Shown: positions 1 through 8,889 of the stretch, piece by piece
How the letters are laid out: each line of letters begins with the position of its first letter
Position numbering within the stretch: position 1 is the stretch's first letter
From: JADLHS01 sp964594985
GTDB taxonomy: Bacteria > Verrucomicrobiota > Verrucomicrobiia > Limisphaerales > JADLHS01
Assembly: GCA_964594985.1 (NCBI GenBank)
Contig: CAZQNQ010000008.1
Coordinates: 1 to 64,000, forward strand
Direction: 5' to 3'
Length of the DNA stretch: 64,000 bases
Notes under the pieces: model-generated
Databases searched by the model: none
The model's input: only the letters and a program-made list of their open reading frames with translations
Told to the model about the DNA's origin: nothing
Position numbers and translations under genes: made by a program

Positions 1-1
1 A

Positions 2-29
2 CGGCGCGCACGGAGTGACGCGCCCTACC
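2..29. repeat. Dispersed palindromic repeat, family A (single arm)
   Basis: A 28-nt segment beginning CGGCGCGCACGGAGTGACGC is identical to the right arm of a palindromic pair at 63371-63398. It contains the GTG start codon used by the first GH2 gene. The flanks differ, so this is a dispersed repeat and not window overlap. Confidence 0.8.
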
Positions 30-2624
30 TGGCTGTTCGTTGTTTTGGCGCTCGTTTGTTTCACCGCAAATACTTTGGCGCAACGGGAGCGCATTTCACT
101 CAACGATGACTGGCGTTTCACCAAGGGCGACCCAGAGAATTCCGACGTCAGCCTGAGCTATACAAATCTGAAAGCCTGGATTCTTCCGTCGGGCAACGCC
201 TTTCGGGCGACAAATAGTTTCCCGCGCCCGGCTGGCGAACCACCGACAGTTTCGTTTGCTCAACCGTATTTCAATGACGCTTCCTGGCGTAAGCTCATCC
301 TGCCGCACGATTGGGGGATTGAAGGCCCGTTCCAGCAGGAGTATCCCGGCGAGACTGGCAAGCTGCCGTGGTGGGGCGTGGCGTGGTATCGGAAACACTT
401 CACTCTGCAAGCGGGCGACGCGGGCAAGCGCATTGTGCTCGAAGTGGACGGCGCGATGTCGCACGCGAGCGTGTGGTTGAACGGCAAACTCGTCGGGGGT
501 TGGCCGTATGGCTATGCGTCGTGGCAACTGGACCTGACGCCTTTCGTAAAAGTTGGTGGCGAGAACGTGCTCGCGATCCGGTTGGATAATCCCCAGGACT
601 CTTCGCGCTGGTATCCGGGCGGCGGCATCTATCGCAATGTCTGGCTGACGAAGACCGAGATGGTTCATTTTCAGTCGGGGGGAATTTTTGTGACGACGCC
701 GCAGATCACAACGACCGGCGCAACCGTTCGGGTTGACGTCTCCGTGGCCAATCACTCACCGGCGCATACGGGGCAATCGGTATCGCTGCAGACACGGATC
801 TTCGAGTGCGATCCTTATGGCGCAAGGCGCGGCAAACCGGCGGCTGAAGTCATGGTTGCCAAACTTGATATCGGCCCGACCGGTCAGGCAAAGGCTACGA
901 TGACCGCGACCATCCCCAAACCGAAGACTTGGAGTGTGAGTCGCCCCAGCCTTTACGCGGCAGAAACAATCATTGAGCAACATGGCAAGGCGATTGATCG
1001 CGTGGAGACCACCTTCGGCATCCGCACGATCCAGTTCACTGCCGACAACGGCTTTCTCTTGAACGGCGAACGCGTGCCGATCCGCGGCGTTTGCAATCAC
1101 CACGACCTCGGCGCGCTGGGGGCGGCGTTCAACACGCGGGCGGCGGAGCGGCAGTTGGAGATCTTGCGCGAGATGGGGGTGAATGCGATCCGCACGGCGC
1201 ACAATCCGCCCGCGCCGGAGTTGCTTGAACTCTGTGATCGCATGGGTTTCTTGGTGATGGTGGAAGCGTTTGATTGCTGGAAGGGGCGCAAGAAGCCGAA
1301 CGACTATCATCTGCTGTTCTGGGATTGGTTCGAGGCCGACTTGCGCGCGATGGTGCGGCATTTTCGGAATCATCCGGCGGTGATCGTCTGGAGCACCGGC
1401 AATGAGATGCCCGACCAGCGGAACGCGCAGGGCGTGGAGCTGTCGAAGAAACTCACGGCCATCGTTCATGCCGAAGACCCGACGCGGCCCGTGACCGCCG
1501 GTTGCAATCACGATGTCGCGGGCTTCAACGGTTTCCAAAACACCGTGGACATTTTTGGCTACAACTACAAACCACATCTCTACGCCCGGTTTCGCGCGAC
1601 CAATTCCCTTGTTCCACTCTACGGCAGCGAGACGGCGTCCACGGTCAGCACGCGCGGCGAATACTTTTTCCTGGTGAGCGACGACAAGTTGCAAGGGCTC
1701 GCAGATTTTCAGGTGAGCAGCTATGACCTTTACGCACCGCGTTGGGCGATGACGCCCGAGGCGGAGTTTCGCGGGCAGGATACGAACACGTACGTCGCCG
1801 GGGAATTTGTCTGGACCGGCTTTGATTATCTCGGCGAGCCGACGCCCTACAACTCGGACCTGAGCAATCTCAACAACTATTCCAATGCCGAGGACAAGGC
1901 GCGCGCGGAAAAGGAGCTGGCGGAGATGGGCAAGATTCGCACGCCATCGCGCAGCAGTTACTTCGGCATCGTGGACTTGGCGGGCTTCAAGAAGGATCGG
2001 TTCTATCTTTATCAATCGCGGTGGCGGCCGGAGTTGCGGATGGCGCACATCCTTCCGCATTGGAACTGGCCGGGGCGCGAAGGTGAAGTGACGCCGGTTC
2101 ACGTTTACACCAGCGGCGACGAAGCCGAGTTGTTCCTCAACGGCCAATCGCTCGGGCGAAAGAAAAAGGCCGCGCTCGACTATCGCCTGCGTTGGAACGA
2201 TGTGAAATATGCGCCGGGGGAACTTAAAGTCGTGGCCTACAAGAACGGCAAGAAGTGGGCGACGGATGTAGTGCGCACCACCGGCCCGGCGACGAAACTC
2301 ACGCTGGCGGCAGACCGAGCGACGATTGAGGCGGATGGCCGGGACTTGTCCTTCATCACGGTGACGGTGACGGACAAGAAGGGGCAGCTTGTGCCGCGCT
2401 CGAAGAATCAGATCAAATTTTCCATCGAAGGCCCGGGCGAAATCGTGGCGACGGACAACGGCGATCCGACGAGCTTTGAATCGTTCCAAGCACCGGAGCG
2501 GAAGGCGTTCAACGGACTGGCGTTGGTGATTGTGCGCGCGAAGGCCGGTGAAACCGGGAAGATCAAGTTGACGGCGAAGGCTGAAGGCTTGGCGGATGAC
2601 AGTGTTATGATCCGCGTGAAGTAA
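15..2624 (+). CDS. Secreted GH2 beta-galactosidase-like glycosidase
   Basis: Predicted exported glycoside hydrolase family 2 enzyme (869 aa) acting on beta-linked galactosyl or related side chains. A hydrophobic signal segment (about residues 5-22) ends near TLAQ. A GH2 sugar-binding domain follows with the LPHDWGIEGPF motif, then the immunoglobulin-like domain and the TIM barrel. The acid/base is E464 in WSTGNEM and the likely nucleophile is E539 in YGSET. A DUF4982-like domain (about 675-750) and a bacterial Ig-like domain close the protein. The GTG start at 15 lies inside a dispersed repeat (2-29). The frame is open to the window edge, so the true start may lie upstream. The stop is 14 nt before the acetylesterase gene, which suggests an operon. 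Family is clear; substrate is inferred from neighbours. Confidence 0.88.
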   Translation: MTRPTWLFVVLALVCFTANTLAQRERISLNDDWRFTKGDPENSDVSLSYTNLKAWILPSGNAFRATNSFPRPAGEPPTVSFAQPYFNDASWRKLILPHDWGIEGPFQQEYPGETGKLPWWGVAWYRKHFTLQAGDAGKRIVLEVDGAMSHASVWLNGKLVGGWPYGYASWQLDLTPFVKVGGENVLAIRLDNPQDSSRWYPGGGIYRNVWLTKTEMVHFQSGGIFVTTPQITTTGATVRVDVSVANHSPAHTGQSVSLQTRIFECDPYGARRGKPAAEVMVAKLDIGPTGQAKATMTATIPKPKTWSVSRPSLYAAETIIEQHGKAIDRVETTFGIRTIQFTADNGFLLNGERVPIRGVCNHHDLGALGAAFNTRAAERQLEILREMGVNAIRTAHNPPAPELLELCDRMGFLVMVEAFDCWKGRKKPNDYHLLFWDWFEADLRAMVRHFRNHPAVIVWSTGNEMPDQRNAQGVELSKKLTAIVHAEDPTRPVTAGCNHDVAGFNGFQNTVDIFGYNYKPHLYARFRATNSLVPLYGSETASTVSTRGEYFFLVSDDKLQGLADFQVSSYDLYAPRWAMTPEAEFRGQDTNTYVAGEFVWTGFDYLGEPTPYNSDLSNLNNYSNAEDKARAEKELAEMGKIRTPSRSSYFGIVDLAGFKKDRFYLYQSRWRPELRMAHILPHWNWPGREGEVTPVHVYTSGDEAELFLNGQSLGRKKKAALDYRLRWNDVKYAPGELKVVAYKNGKKWATDVVRTTGPATKLTLAADRATIEADGRDLSFITVTVTDKKGQLVPRSKNQIKFSIEGPGEIVATDNGDPTSFESFQAPERKAFNGLALVIVRAKAGETGKIKLTAKAEGLADDSVMIRVK

Positions 2625-2638
2625 ACGGAGACTGGCAC

Positions 2639-3871
2639 ATGCGAAAGAAGTTTCAATTGATTGCAGCGGTGTCGCTGGCGCTGGTTGGTCCCGTCACCGC
2701 CGCGCCGGTCGGCTTCAAATTTGATTTCGGCACGAATCAACCCCAGCCCGGCTGGACGCGGGTTTCCGTGACCAATCTGTCTTTGTCGGAGGTGGGCTAC
2801 GGTTTTGAGAGTTCCACCAACCTTATTGTCGGGGAGGATTTTGTTTCGGGCCGACAACCGTTTTCCTTTTCGGCGGAACTGCCGGAGGGAAACTATTGCG
2901 TCACGGTCAGGCTGGGCGGGTTGAATGATTCTGAAACCACGATCAAGGCGGAAGCGCGGCGTCTGATGTTGGAACGTGTACCGGCAGCACGAAATCAGAC
3001 TGAGACCCGCGTTTTCACGGTCAATGTGCGTCGCCCGGAGTTTTCGGCTGGCGATCGCGTGCGGTTGAAGCAGCGCGAACTGGACACCGAGATGATCACG
3101 TGGGACGACCGGCTCACGTTGGAATTTCTTGGCGGCAATCCTTCTGTTCGTTCACTGGAGATTGCGCCAACCAACGTGCCGACCATTTTTTTCTGCGGCG
3201 ATTCGACGGTCTGCGATCAGCCGCGCGAGCCGTGGAACAGTTGGGGACAGATGTTGCCGCGGTTTTTCGGGCCGGGCGTGGCGGTGGCGAACTACGCGCA
3301 GTCTGGCGAGTCCATCAAGAGTTCCTTGAGCGCGAAACGCTTCGACAAGGTGTTCAGTCTGATGAAAACCAACGACTGGCTGCTGGTGCAGTTCGGGCAC
3401 AATGACATGAAGGACAAAGCCACGAACGCGCTGGCGGTTTACAAAGCCAACTTGAAGAAAATCGTGGTGCGAACTCGCGAACGTGGCGGAACGCCGGTGT
3501 TGGTGACCTCGATGGAGCGCAAGGCTGGCGTGGAGCGCGACACGCTGGCGGGTTATCCGCAGACCGTGCGCGACGTGGCGCAGGAGGATGGCGTGGCGCT
3601 GATTGATCTTCATGCCATGAGCAAGGTTTTCTATCGCGCGCTTGGGCCGAACCTCGGCAAGGCATTTCAAGACGGCACGCATCACAACAACTACGGCAGT
3701 TACGAGCTGGCGCGTTGCGTGGTGGAGGGTATCCAGGTCAACGTGCCGGCTTTGGCCAAGTTCCTCGCTGACGATGCGAGAACCTTTGATCCCGCGCATC
3801 CAGACAATCCAGATCAATTCAAATTGCCGACAAGTCTCGCTGTGGACACAAAGAAGCCGGATGGGAATTGA
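2639..3871 (+). CDS. Rhamnogalacturonan acetylesterase (SGNH/GDSL hydrolase, CE12-like)
   Basis: Predicted exported esterase removing acetyl groups from rhamnogalacturonan. Residues 1-21 look like a signal peptide ending VTAA. A beta-sandwich domain (about 24-165, beginning FKFDFG) precedes the SGNH catalytic domain. The GDS block is FFCGDST with nucleophile S189. The GxND block is FGHND with N255, and the catalytic pair is D345 and H348 in DGTHHN. This order and the N-terminal sandwich fit CE12 enzymes. The ATG at 2639 is 14 nt after the GH2 stop and the stop TGA overlaps the region just before the next GH2, so co-transcription is likely. Confidence 0.88.
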   Translation: MRKKFQLIAAVSLALVGPVTAAPVGFKFDFGTNQPQPGWTRVSVTNLSLSEVGYGFESSTNLIVGEDFVSGRQPFSFSAELPEGNYCVTVRLGGLNDSETTIKAEARRLMLERVPAARNQTETRVFTVNVRRPEFSAGDRVRLKQRELDTEMITWDDRLTLEFLGGNPSVRSLEIAPTNVPTIFFCGDSTVCDQPREPWNSWGQMLPRFFGPGVAVANYAQSGESIKSSLSAKRFDKVFSLMKTNDWLLVQFGHNDMKDKATNALAVYKANLKKIVVRTRERGGTPVLVTSMERKAGVERDTLAGYPQTVRDVAQEDGVALIDLHAMSKVFYRALGPNLGKAFQDGTHHNNYGSYELARCVVEGIQVNVPALAKFLADDARTFDPAHPDNPDQFKLPTSLAVDTKKPDGN

Positions 3872-3888
3872 AAGAGGACTCCAAGAAA

Positions 3889-6495
3889 ATGAAAAGCGTC
3901 AATGAATGTGGTAACGCTCGCCCTCACCCTGATCCTCTCCCCCGGGGAGAGGGAACAGCCATGCGCGTGCTCAGTCGGTTCGTTCGTTGTGGTGGCAGTC
4001 GCAGCGTCTCTACTCATTGCTTAGTGACGCCGAACCAGCGGACGGCCTCCGGGTTCATCCGCGACTGGCGAGTGTTTCTCCCTCTCCTTGGGGGAGAGGG
4101 CCGGGGTGAGGGCGGGTGTCGGGCAAACTATTCTTTCCGTTTCGTTTTTGCGACGTTGCTATTCATTCTCTTGCTTTCGTTTCCACCGAGCGCGTTTGCA
4201 ACTGTGGGAGGGGCATTTGATGAAGATTGGCGATTCTTCAAAGGGGATGCCTCCGGTGCGGAGCAACCCGGCTTTGATGATTCCCAATGGCGCAAACTGG
4301 ATCTGCCGCACGATTGGAGCATTGAAGGGCCGTTCGCGCAGACGAACAAAACCGGCGGCGCAGGCGGTTGGTTGCCCAGTGGTGTCGGGTGGTATCGAAA
4401 ATCTCTCCCGCTCCCAAAAGAGTTTGCCGACAAACGGTTCTTCATCGAGTTCGACGGGGTGATGCAGAACAGCGAGGTGTGGATGAATGGCGTCTCGCTG
4501 GGGAAACGGCCCTTTGGTTATGTGAGCTTTCGTTACGACCTGACCCCGCATTTGAAGTTTGGGCCGGGCCAGACCAATGTTCTCGTCGTACGCGCGGATA
4601 CTTCGGCGCAACCGGCGTCGCGGTGGTATTCGGGCGCGGGGATTTACCGCCACGTTCGTCTGATCATCGCAAATCCAGTTCATGTTGTGCCGCAGAGTTT
4701 GATTGTCACGACGCCGAAGATTACTGCGGATGCGGCGACGATTCGCATTCGCGCCACGGTGACGAATACGACGAGCGGGGCTGAGAAAATTGTCCTGGGC
4801 GCGATCATCAACGGCAGCCAGCGAACCAGTTCGGCCAAATCCCAAGCGATGGAATTCACAGTCCCTGCGCAGGGTGTGGTTGATTTCGACCACGAACTCG
4901 TGGTTGAGAAGCCGGAGTTGTGGTCGCTGGATAAGCCGGCGCTGCACAGGCTGGCTCTGCAAGTGAAGCGGGGCAGGGAGGTGGTAGAGGTGGAGACCGC
5001 GAGCTTTGGGATCCGCACGGCAGAGTTCAAATCGGACTCCGGCTTCTGGTTGAACGGAAAAAATCTCAAGCTCAAGGGCGTGTGTCTGCATCACGACGGC
5101 GGTGCGTTCGGGGCGGCGGTGCCGCTGAGCGTTTGGGAGTGGCGCTTGACCAATCTGCGCGAACTCGGCGTGAACGCCATCCGCACGGCGCATAATCCGG
5201 TGGCGCCGGAGTTTCTCGATCTGTGCGACCGCATGGGCTTTCTCGTGATGAACGAACTCTTTGATTGCTGGACGATGAAGAAGAATCCTTACGACTACAG
5301 CCTGTTCTTCAACGAGTGGGCGAAAACGGATTTGCGCGACACCATCCGCCGTGATCGCAATCATCCGAGTGTGATTCTCTGGAGCGTGGGCAACGAGATC
5401 AAAGACACACCCAAGCAGGAGCTGGCCAAAGGCATCTTGAAGGGACTTGTGGAGGTCTGTCACGAGAACGATCCGACGCGACCGGTGACGCAGGCGTTGT
5501 TCCGCCCGAATGTGAGCGGTGATTACACGAATGGGCTGGCGGACTTGCTGGATGTGATCGGGACAAATTATCGCGATCAGGAATTACTCGACGCCTGGCG
5601 CGCGAAGCCGGGCCGCAAGATTGTCGGTACGGAGCAGGGGCATGAGCGTCGCACCTGGCTGGCGTGCCGCGATAATCCGCAACACGCGGGGCAATTTCTC
5701 TGGGCGGGGATTGATTATCTGGGCGAGTCGCGTTCGTGGCCACGGATCGCTTATGCGGGCGGCTTGCTGGATCGCACGGGTGAGATCAAACCGATGGCGT
5801 ACGAGCGGCAGAGTTGGTGGAGTGACAAGCCGATGGTGCGAATGGTGCGGCGCGTGGCGGCCAATGATGTGTTGCCCGAAGACCCCGGCTGGGGTGGCGA
5901 GGAACGGCATACGCAGGTGCAGTTCGCGGATTGGACGCCGCGCAATTTGGAAGCACATGGCGAGAACGTGGAGGTGTATTCCAACTGCGACGAGGTGGAG
6001 CTTTTCCTGAACGGCGAATCGTTGGGAACGAAACCCATCAACAAGGATGCGTCGCCGCGCGCGTGGAAGGTGGGCTTTGCGCCGGGCGTTTTGAAAGCGG
6101 TGGCGCGCAACGGCGGCAAAAACATTGCCACTGATGAATTGCGCACGGCAGGCCCGGTGGCGAAAATTGTTCTGACCACGGACCAGGAAAAACTGTCCAG
6201 CGGTTGGGATGACGTGGCGTTCGTCCGGGCGGCGGTGGTGGACGAGCACGGCGTGGTCGTGCCGCGCGCGAAGGATTTGGTCCGGTTCCGTATCACGGGA
6301 CCGGGCGTGATCGCAGCGGTGGACAGCGCGGACAACGCGAGCATCGAACCGTTTCAAGCCACGGAGCGGCGCGCTTATCAGGGCGTATGTTTCGCGATGA
6401 TCAAAGCCACGCAGGCGGGACAACCGATCGTCGTCACGGCGGAAGCGGAGGGTTTGAAGGCGGGAAGTGTGGCAATCGAAACGCCTCGCAAGTAA
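3889..6495 (+). CDS. GH2 glycosidase with repeat-derived N-terminal extension
   Basis: GH2 family enzyme (868 aa from this ATG). The catalytic acid/base is E503 in WSVGNEI and the likely nucleophile is E582 in VGTEQG, with the LPHDWSIEGPF motif in the sugar-binding domain and C-terminal DUF4982-like and Ig-like domains as in the first GH2. The oddity is the 5' end. A typical signal peptide (FVFATLLFILLLSFPPSAFA) begins only about 85 codons after the ATG, because a family D palindromic repeat pair with its loop (3913-4122) lies between start and signal. A TTG at 3868 overlapping the previous stop is also possible, and an internal ATG at 3961 lies between the arms. The native start has probably been displaced, and secretion may be impaired. 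Confidence 0.82.
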   Translation: MKSVNECGNARPHPDPLPRGEGTAMRVLSRFVRCGGSRSVSTHCLVTPNQRTASGFIRDWRVFLPLLGGEGRGEGGCRANYSFRFVFATLLFILLLSFPPSAFATVGGAFDEDWRFFKGDASGAEQPGFDDSQWRKLDLPHDWSIEGPFAQTNKTGGAGGWLPSGVGWYRKSLPLPKEFADKRFFIEFDGVMQNSEVWMNGVSLGKRPFGYVSFRYDLTPHLKFGPGQTNVLVVRADTSAQPASRWYSGAGIYRHVRLIIANPVHVVPQSLIVTTPKITADAATIRIRATVTNTTSGAEKIVLGAIINGSQRTSSAKSQAMEFTVPAQGVVDFDHELVVEKPELWSLDKPALHRLALQVKRGREVVEVETASFGIRTAEFKSDSGFWLNGKNLKLKGVCLHHDGGAFGAAVPLSVWEWRLTNLRELGVNAIRTAHNPVAPEFLDLCDRMGFLVMNELFDCWTMKKNPYDYSLFFNEWAKTDLRDTIRRDRNHPSVILWSVGNEIKDTPKQELAKGILKGLVEVCHENDPTRPVTQALFRPNVSGDYTNGLADLLDVIGTNYRDQELLDAWRAKPGRKIVGTEQGHERRTWLACRDNPQHAGQFLWAGIDYLGESRSWPRIAYAGGLLDRTGEIKPMAYERQSWWSDKPMVRMVRRVAANDVLPEDPGWGGEERHTQVQFADWTPRNLEAHGENVEVYSNCDEVELFLNGESLGTKPINKDASPRAWKVGFAPGVLKAVARNGGKNIATDELRTAGPVAKIVLTTDQEKLSSGWDDVAFVRAAVVDEHGVVVPRAKDLVRFRITGPGVIAAVDSADNASIEPFQATERRAYQGVCFAMIKATQAGQPIVVTAEAEGLKAGSVAIETPRK
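3913..4122. repeat. Family D palindromic repeat pair inside the GH2 5' region
   Basis: The left arm (about 3913-3954, core CTCGCCCTCACCCT and CCCCCGGGGAGAGGG) and right arm (about 4078-4122, core GGGGGAGAGGGCCGGGGTGA) are inverted relative to one another around a loop of roughly 120 nt. The same arrangement occurs at 8934-9105, and a single copy lies at 12891-12945. Translated in frame it gives ARPHPDPLPRGEG and LLGGEGRGEG. Confidence 0.85.
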
Positions 6496-6507
6496 TCTCT
6501 TTTGAAC

Positions 6508-8889
6508 ATGAAATCTCATGACTCACTTCGGGGCGGGGCTTGGCTTGCCTTCGCAGTTTTCTTTGCGCTGGCCATGATCGGTCATGCGGCAGATAACCTG
6601 ACCATCTGGCACCGGCAGCCGGCGAAGAATTGGAACGAGGCCACGCCCATCGGCAACGGGCGCATCGGCGCGATGATCTTTGGCGGCGTGACATCCGAGC
6701 GCCTGCAACTCAATGAGGATTCGCTGTGGTCGGGCGGCCCGGGCGATGATGATAATCCCGAGGCGTTGGAAGCGTTGCCAAAGATTCGCGAACTGTTGTT
6801 TGCGGGCAAATATGCGGAGGCCCAGCGCCTGGCGAATCGCAAGCTGGTCTGCAAAGGAGTCGGGTCGGCGCGCGGTCGCGGCGCGCGGGCCACGTATGGC
6901 AGTTACCAGTCGTTGGGCGATCTGAATCTGGATTTTGCTCATGGCACGAATGCGCCGGTGGCAAACTATCAGCGGGAGCTGGACCTCGCCACGGCGACGG
7001 CGCGCGTGAGTTACGAAGTGGGCGGCGTCAAGTTTCAGCGCGAACTGTTTTCCAGCGCGCCGGATCAGGTGCTGGTGGTGCGGTTGGCAGCCAGCAGACG
7101 CGGCGCGTTGAATTTTCGTCTCGCGCTGACGCGACCGGAGGCGGCGGAGATTGTGGTCGTGGGCAAGGATGAATTGCTCATGCGCGGGCAGTTGTGGGAC
7201 GGCGTGACGAATGCGGGAATGAAGTATGCCGCGCGGGTGAAGGTGATTTGTGATGGTGGTAAGGTTTCCGGTGCGGAGGGAGCGCTTCGGATTGAAAACG
7301 CGACCGAAGTGTTGCTGCTGTTGACGGCGGCGACGGATTACCGGATGCAACTTCCAGATTGGCGGCAGGGCGATCCCGAGAAGCAAACTGCAACGCAACT
7401 GGCTGCGGCGGCGAAGAAATCATTTAAGAAACTGCACGCGGCACACGTCGCGGATTACGAACAGCTCTTTAATCGCATGAGTCTGGACCTCGGCGCGGGC
7501 GACGCGGCAAAGCTGCCGACGGACGAGCGGTTGGAGGCGGTGAAGAAAGGTGCGTTCGATCCCGGCTTGATCAAACTCTACTTCCAGTTCGGTCGCTACC
7601 TGATGATTAGTTCCTCGCGGCCCGGCGACATGCCGGCCAATCTGCAAGGGCTGTGGGCGGACACGATGCAGCCGCCGTGGAGCAGCGATTATCACGCGAA
7701 TATCAATCTCCAGATGATCTACTGGCTGACGGAGACGGCGAATCTGCCGGAATGTTTCGAGCCGCTGGATCGCTACATCAAGTTCCTCACCGGGCCGGGC
7801 GCGCAGACGGCCAAGGTGCATTACAACGCGCGCGGCTGGACGGTTCACACGCTGGCGAACGCGTGGGGTTTCACCGCGCCGGGCGAATCGCCGTCGTGGG
7901 GGTTGTCACCCTCGGCGGGCGCGTGGTTGTCGCAGCACTTGTGGGAACACTTCGCGTTCTCACGCGACACGAATTATCTCCAGCGCGTGTTGCCGATCCT
8001 GCGGGCTTCGGCGGAGTTTAGTCTGGATTGGCTCGTGGAAGATCCGCAGACGAAGAAGCTCGTCGCCGGGCCGGCGACGTCACCGGAAAACAATTTCACC
8101 ACGGCGGATGGTCAGAAGGCGTCGCTGTGCATGGGGCCGGCCATGGAGCAGCAGATCGTCTGGGATGCCCTGAATAATTACCTCGAAGCGACACGGGTGC
8201 TGGGCGTGACCGAGCCGACGGCGGCGGAGGTGGAAGGAGCTTTGCCGCGTTTGCAAGGGCCGAAGATCGGCAGCGACGGGCGGTTGATGGAATGGAACGA
8301 GGAGTTCACGGAGAACGAACCCGGGCATCGGCATATCTCGCACATGTTCGCGTTGCATCCGGGCCGGCAGATCACGCGCACTGGCACGCCGGAACTTGCC
8401 GCGGCGGCACGGAAGGCGATTGAAGGCCGGCTCGCGGCGGGCGGTGGACACACGGGTTGGAGTCGCGCGTGGATCATCAATTTCTGGGCGCGGCTCGGCG
8501 ATGGCGACCAAGCCGGCGAGAACCTTCAGGCATTGCTGGCCAAGTCCACGTTGCCAAACTTGTTTGATACACATCCGCCATTCCAGATTGATGGCAACTT
8601 CGGCGGCGTGGCGGGCGTCTGCGAGATGTTGGTGCAGAGTCACGCGGGCGAAATTGAATTGTTGCCGGCACTGCCGAAGTCATGGCCGACTGGCAGCATC
8701 ACGGGACTCCGGGCGCGCGGTGGATATGAGGTGGATCTGGCGTGGCGGGATGGAAAGCTGACGGCGGCGGCGGTGCGCAACGTCAATGGTGCGGGCGTGT
8801 GCAAAGTCCGGTTGGGCGACAAAGTAACGGAGGTGCGGATCAAACGCGGGAAAACCATTTCACTCGATGCGAATCTCAAGACGAAGTAG
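6508..8889 (+). CDS. GH95 alpha-L-fucosidase / alpha-L-galactosidase
   Basis: Secreted GH95 enzyme (793 aa) removing terminal alpha-L-fucose or alpha-L-galactose from plant polysaccharides. A signal peptide ends near IGHAA. The N-terminal beta domain carries WNEATPIGNGRIGAM and LNEDSLWSGGP, typical of GH95. In the (alpha/alpha)6 barrel N398 and N400 (HANINLQM), E527 in the TSPENNF motif and D695 in IDGNFGG match the family's Asn/Asn, Glu and Asp active-site set. The ATG at 6508 is preferred over a TTG two codons upstream. It lies 12 nt after the GH2 stop, and its own 3' end overlaps the next gene by 23 nt. Confidence 0.9.
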   Translation: MKSHDSLRGGAWLAFAVFFALAMIGHAADNLTIWHRQPAKNWNEATPIGNGRIGAMIFGGVTSERLQLNEDSLWSGGPGDDDNPEALEALPKIRELLFAGKYAEAQRLANRKLVCKGVGSARGRGARATYGSYQSLGDLNLDFAHGTNAPVANYQRELDLATATARVSYEVGGVKFQRELFSSAPDQVLVVRLAASRRGALNFRLALTRPEAAEIVVVGKDELLMRGQLWDGVTNAGMKYAARVKVICDGGKVSGAEGALRIENATEVLLLLTAATDYRMQLPDWRQGDPEKQTATQLAAAAKKSFKKLHAAHVADYEQLFNRMSLDLGAGDAAKLPTDERLEAVKKGAFDPGLIKLYFQFGRYLMISSSRPGDMPANLQGLWADTMQPPWSSDYHANINLQMIYWLTETANLPECFEPLDRYIKFLTGPGAQTAKVHYNARGWTVHTLANAWGFTAPGESPSWGLSPSAGAWLSQHLWEHFAFSRDTNYLQRVLPILRASAEFSLDWLVEDPQTKKLVAGPATSPENNFTTADGQKASLCMGPAMEQQIVWDALNNYLEATRVLGVTEPTAAEVEGALPRLQGPKIGSDGRLMEWNEEFTENEPGHRHISHMFALHPGRQITRTGTPELAAAARKAIEGRLAAGGGHTGWSRAWIINFWARLGDGDQAGENLQALLAKSTLPNLFDTHPPFQIDGNFGGVAGVCEMLVQSHAGEIELLPALPKSWPTGSITGLRARGGYEVDLAWRDGKLTAAAVRNVNGAGVCKVRLGDKVTEVRIKRGKTISLDANLKTK

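Noticed and set aside
1..29. Identity of bases 2-29 with 63371-63398 as a sign of window circularity or duplicated ends
   Set aside because: Flanking sequence differs on both sides, and the second copy is one arm of a palindrome. It is a dispersed repeat.
756..2489. Long open frame on the minus strand inside the first GH2 gene
   Set aside because: The translation is arginine/histidine/valine-rich without motifs. It is a shadow caused by high GC at third codon positions of the true gene.
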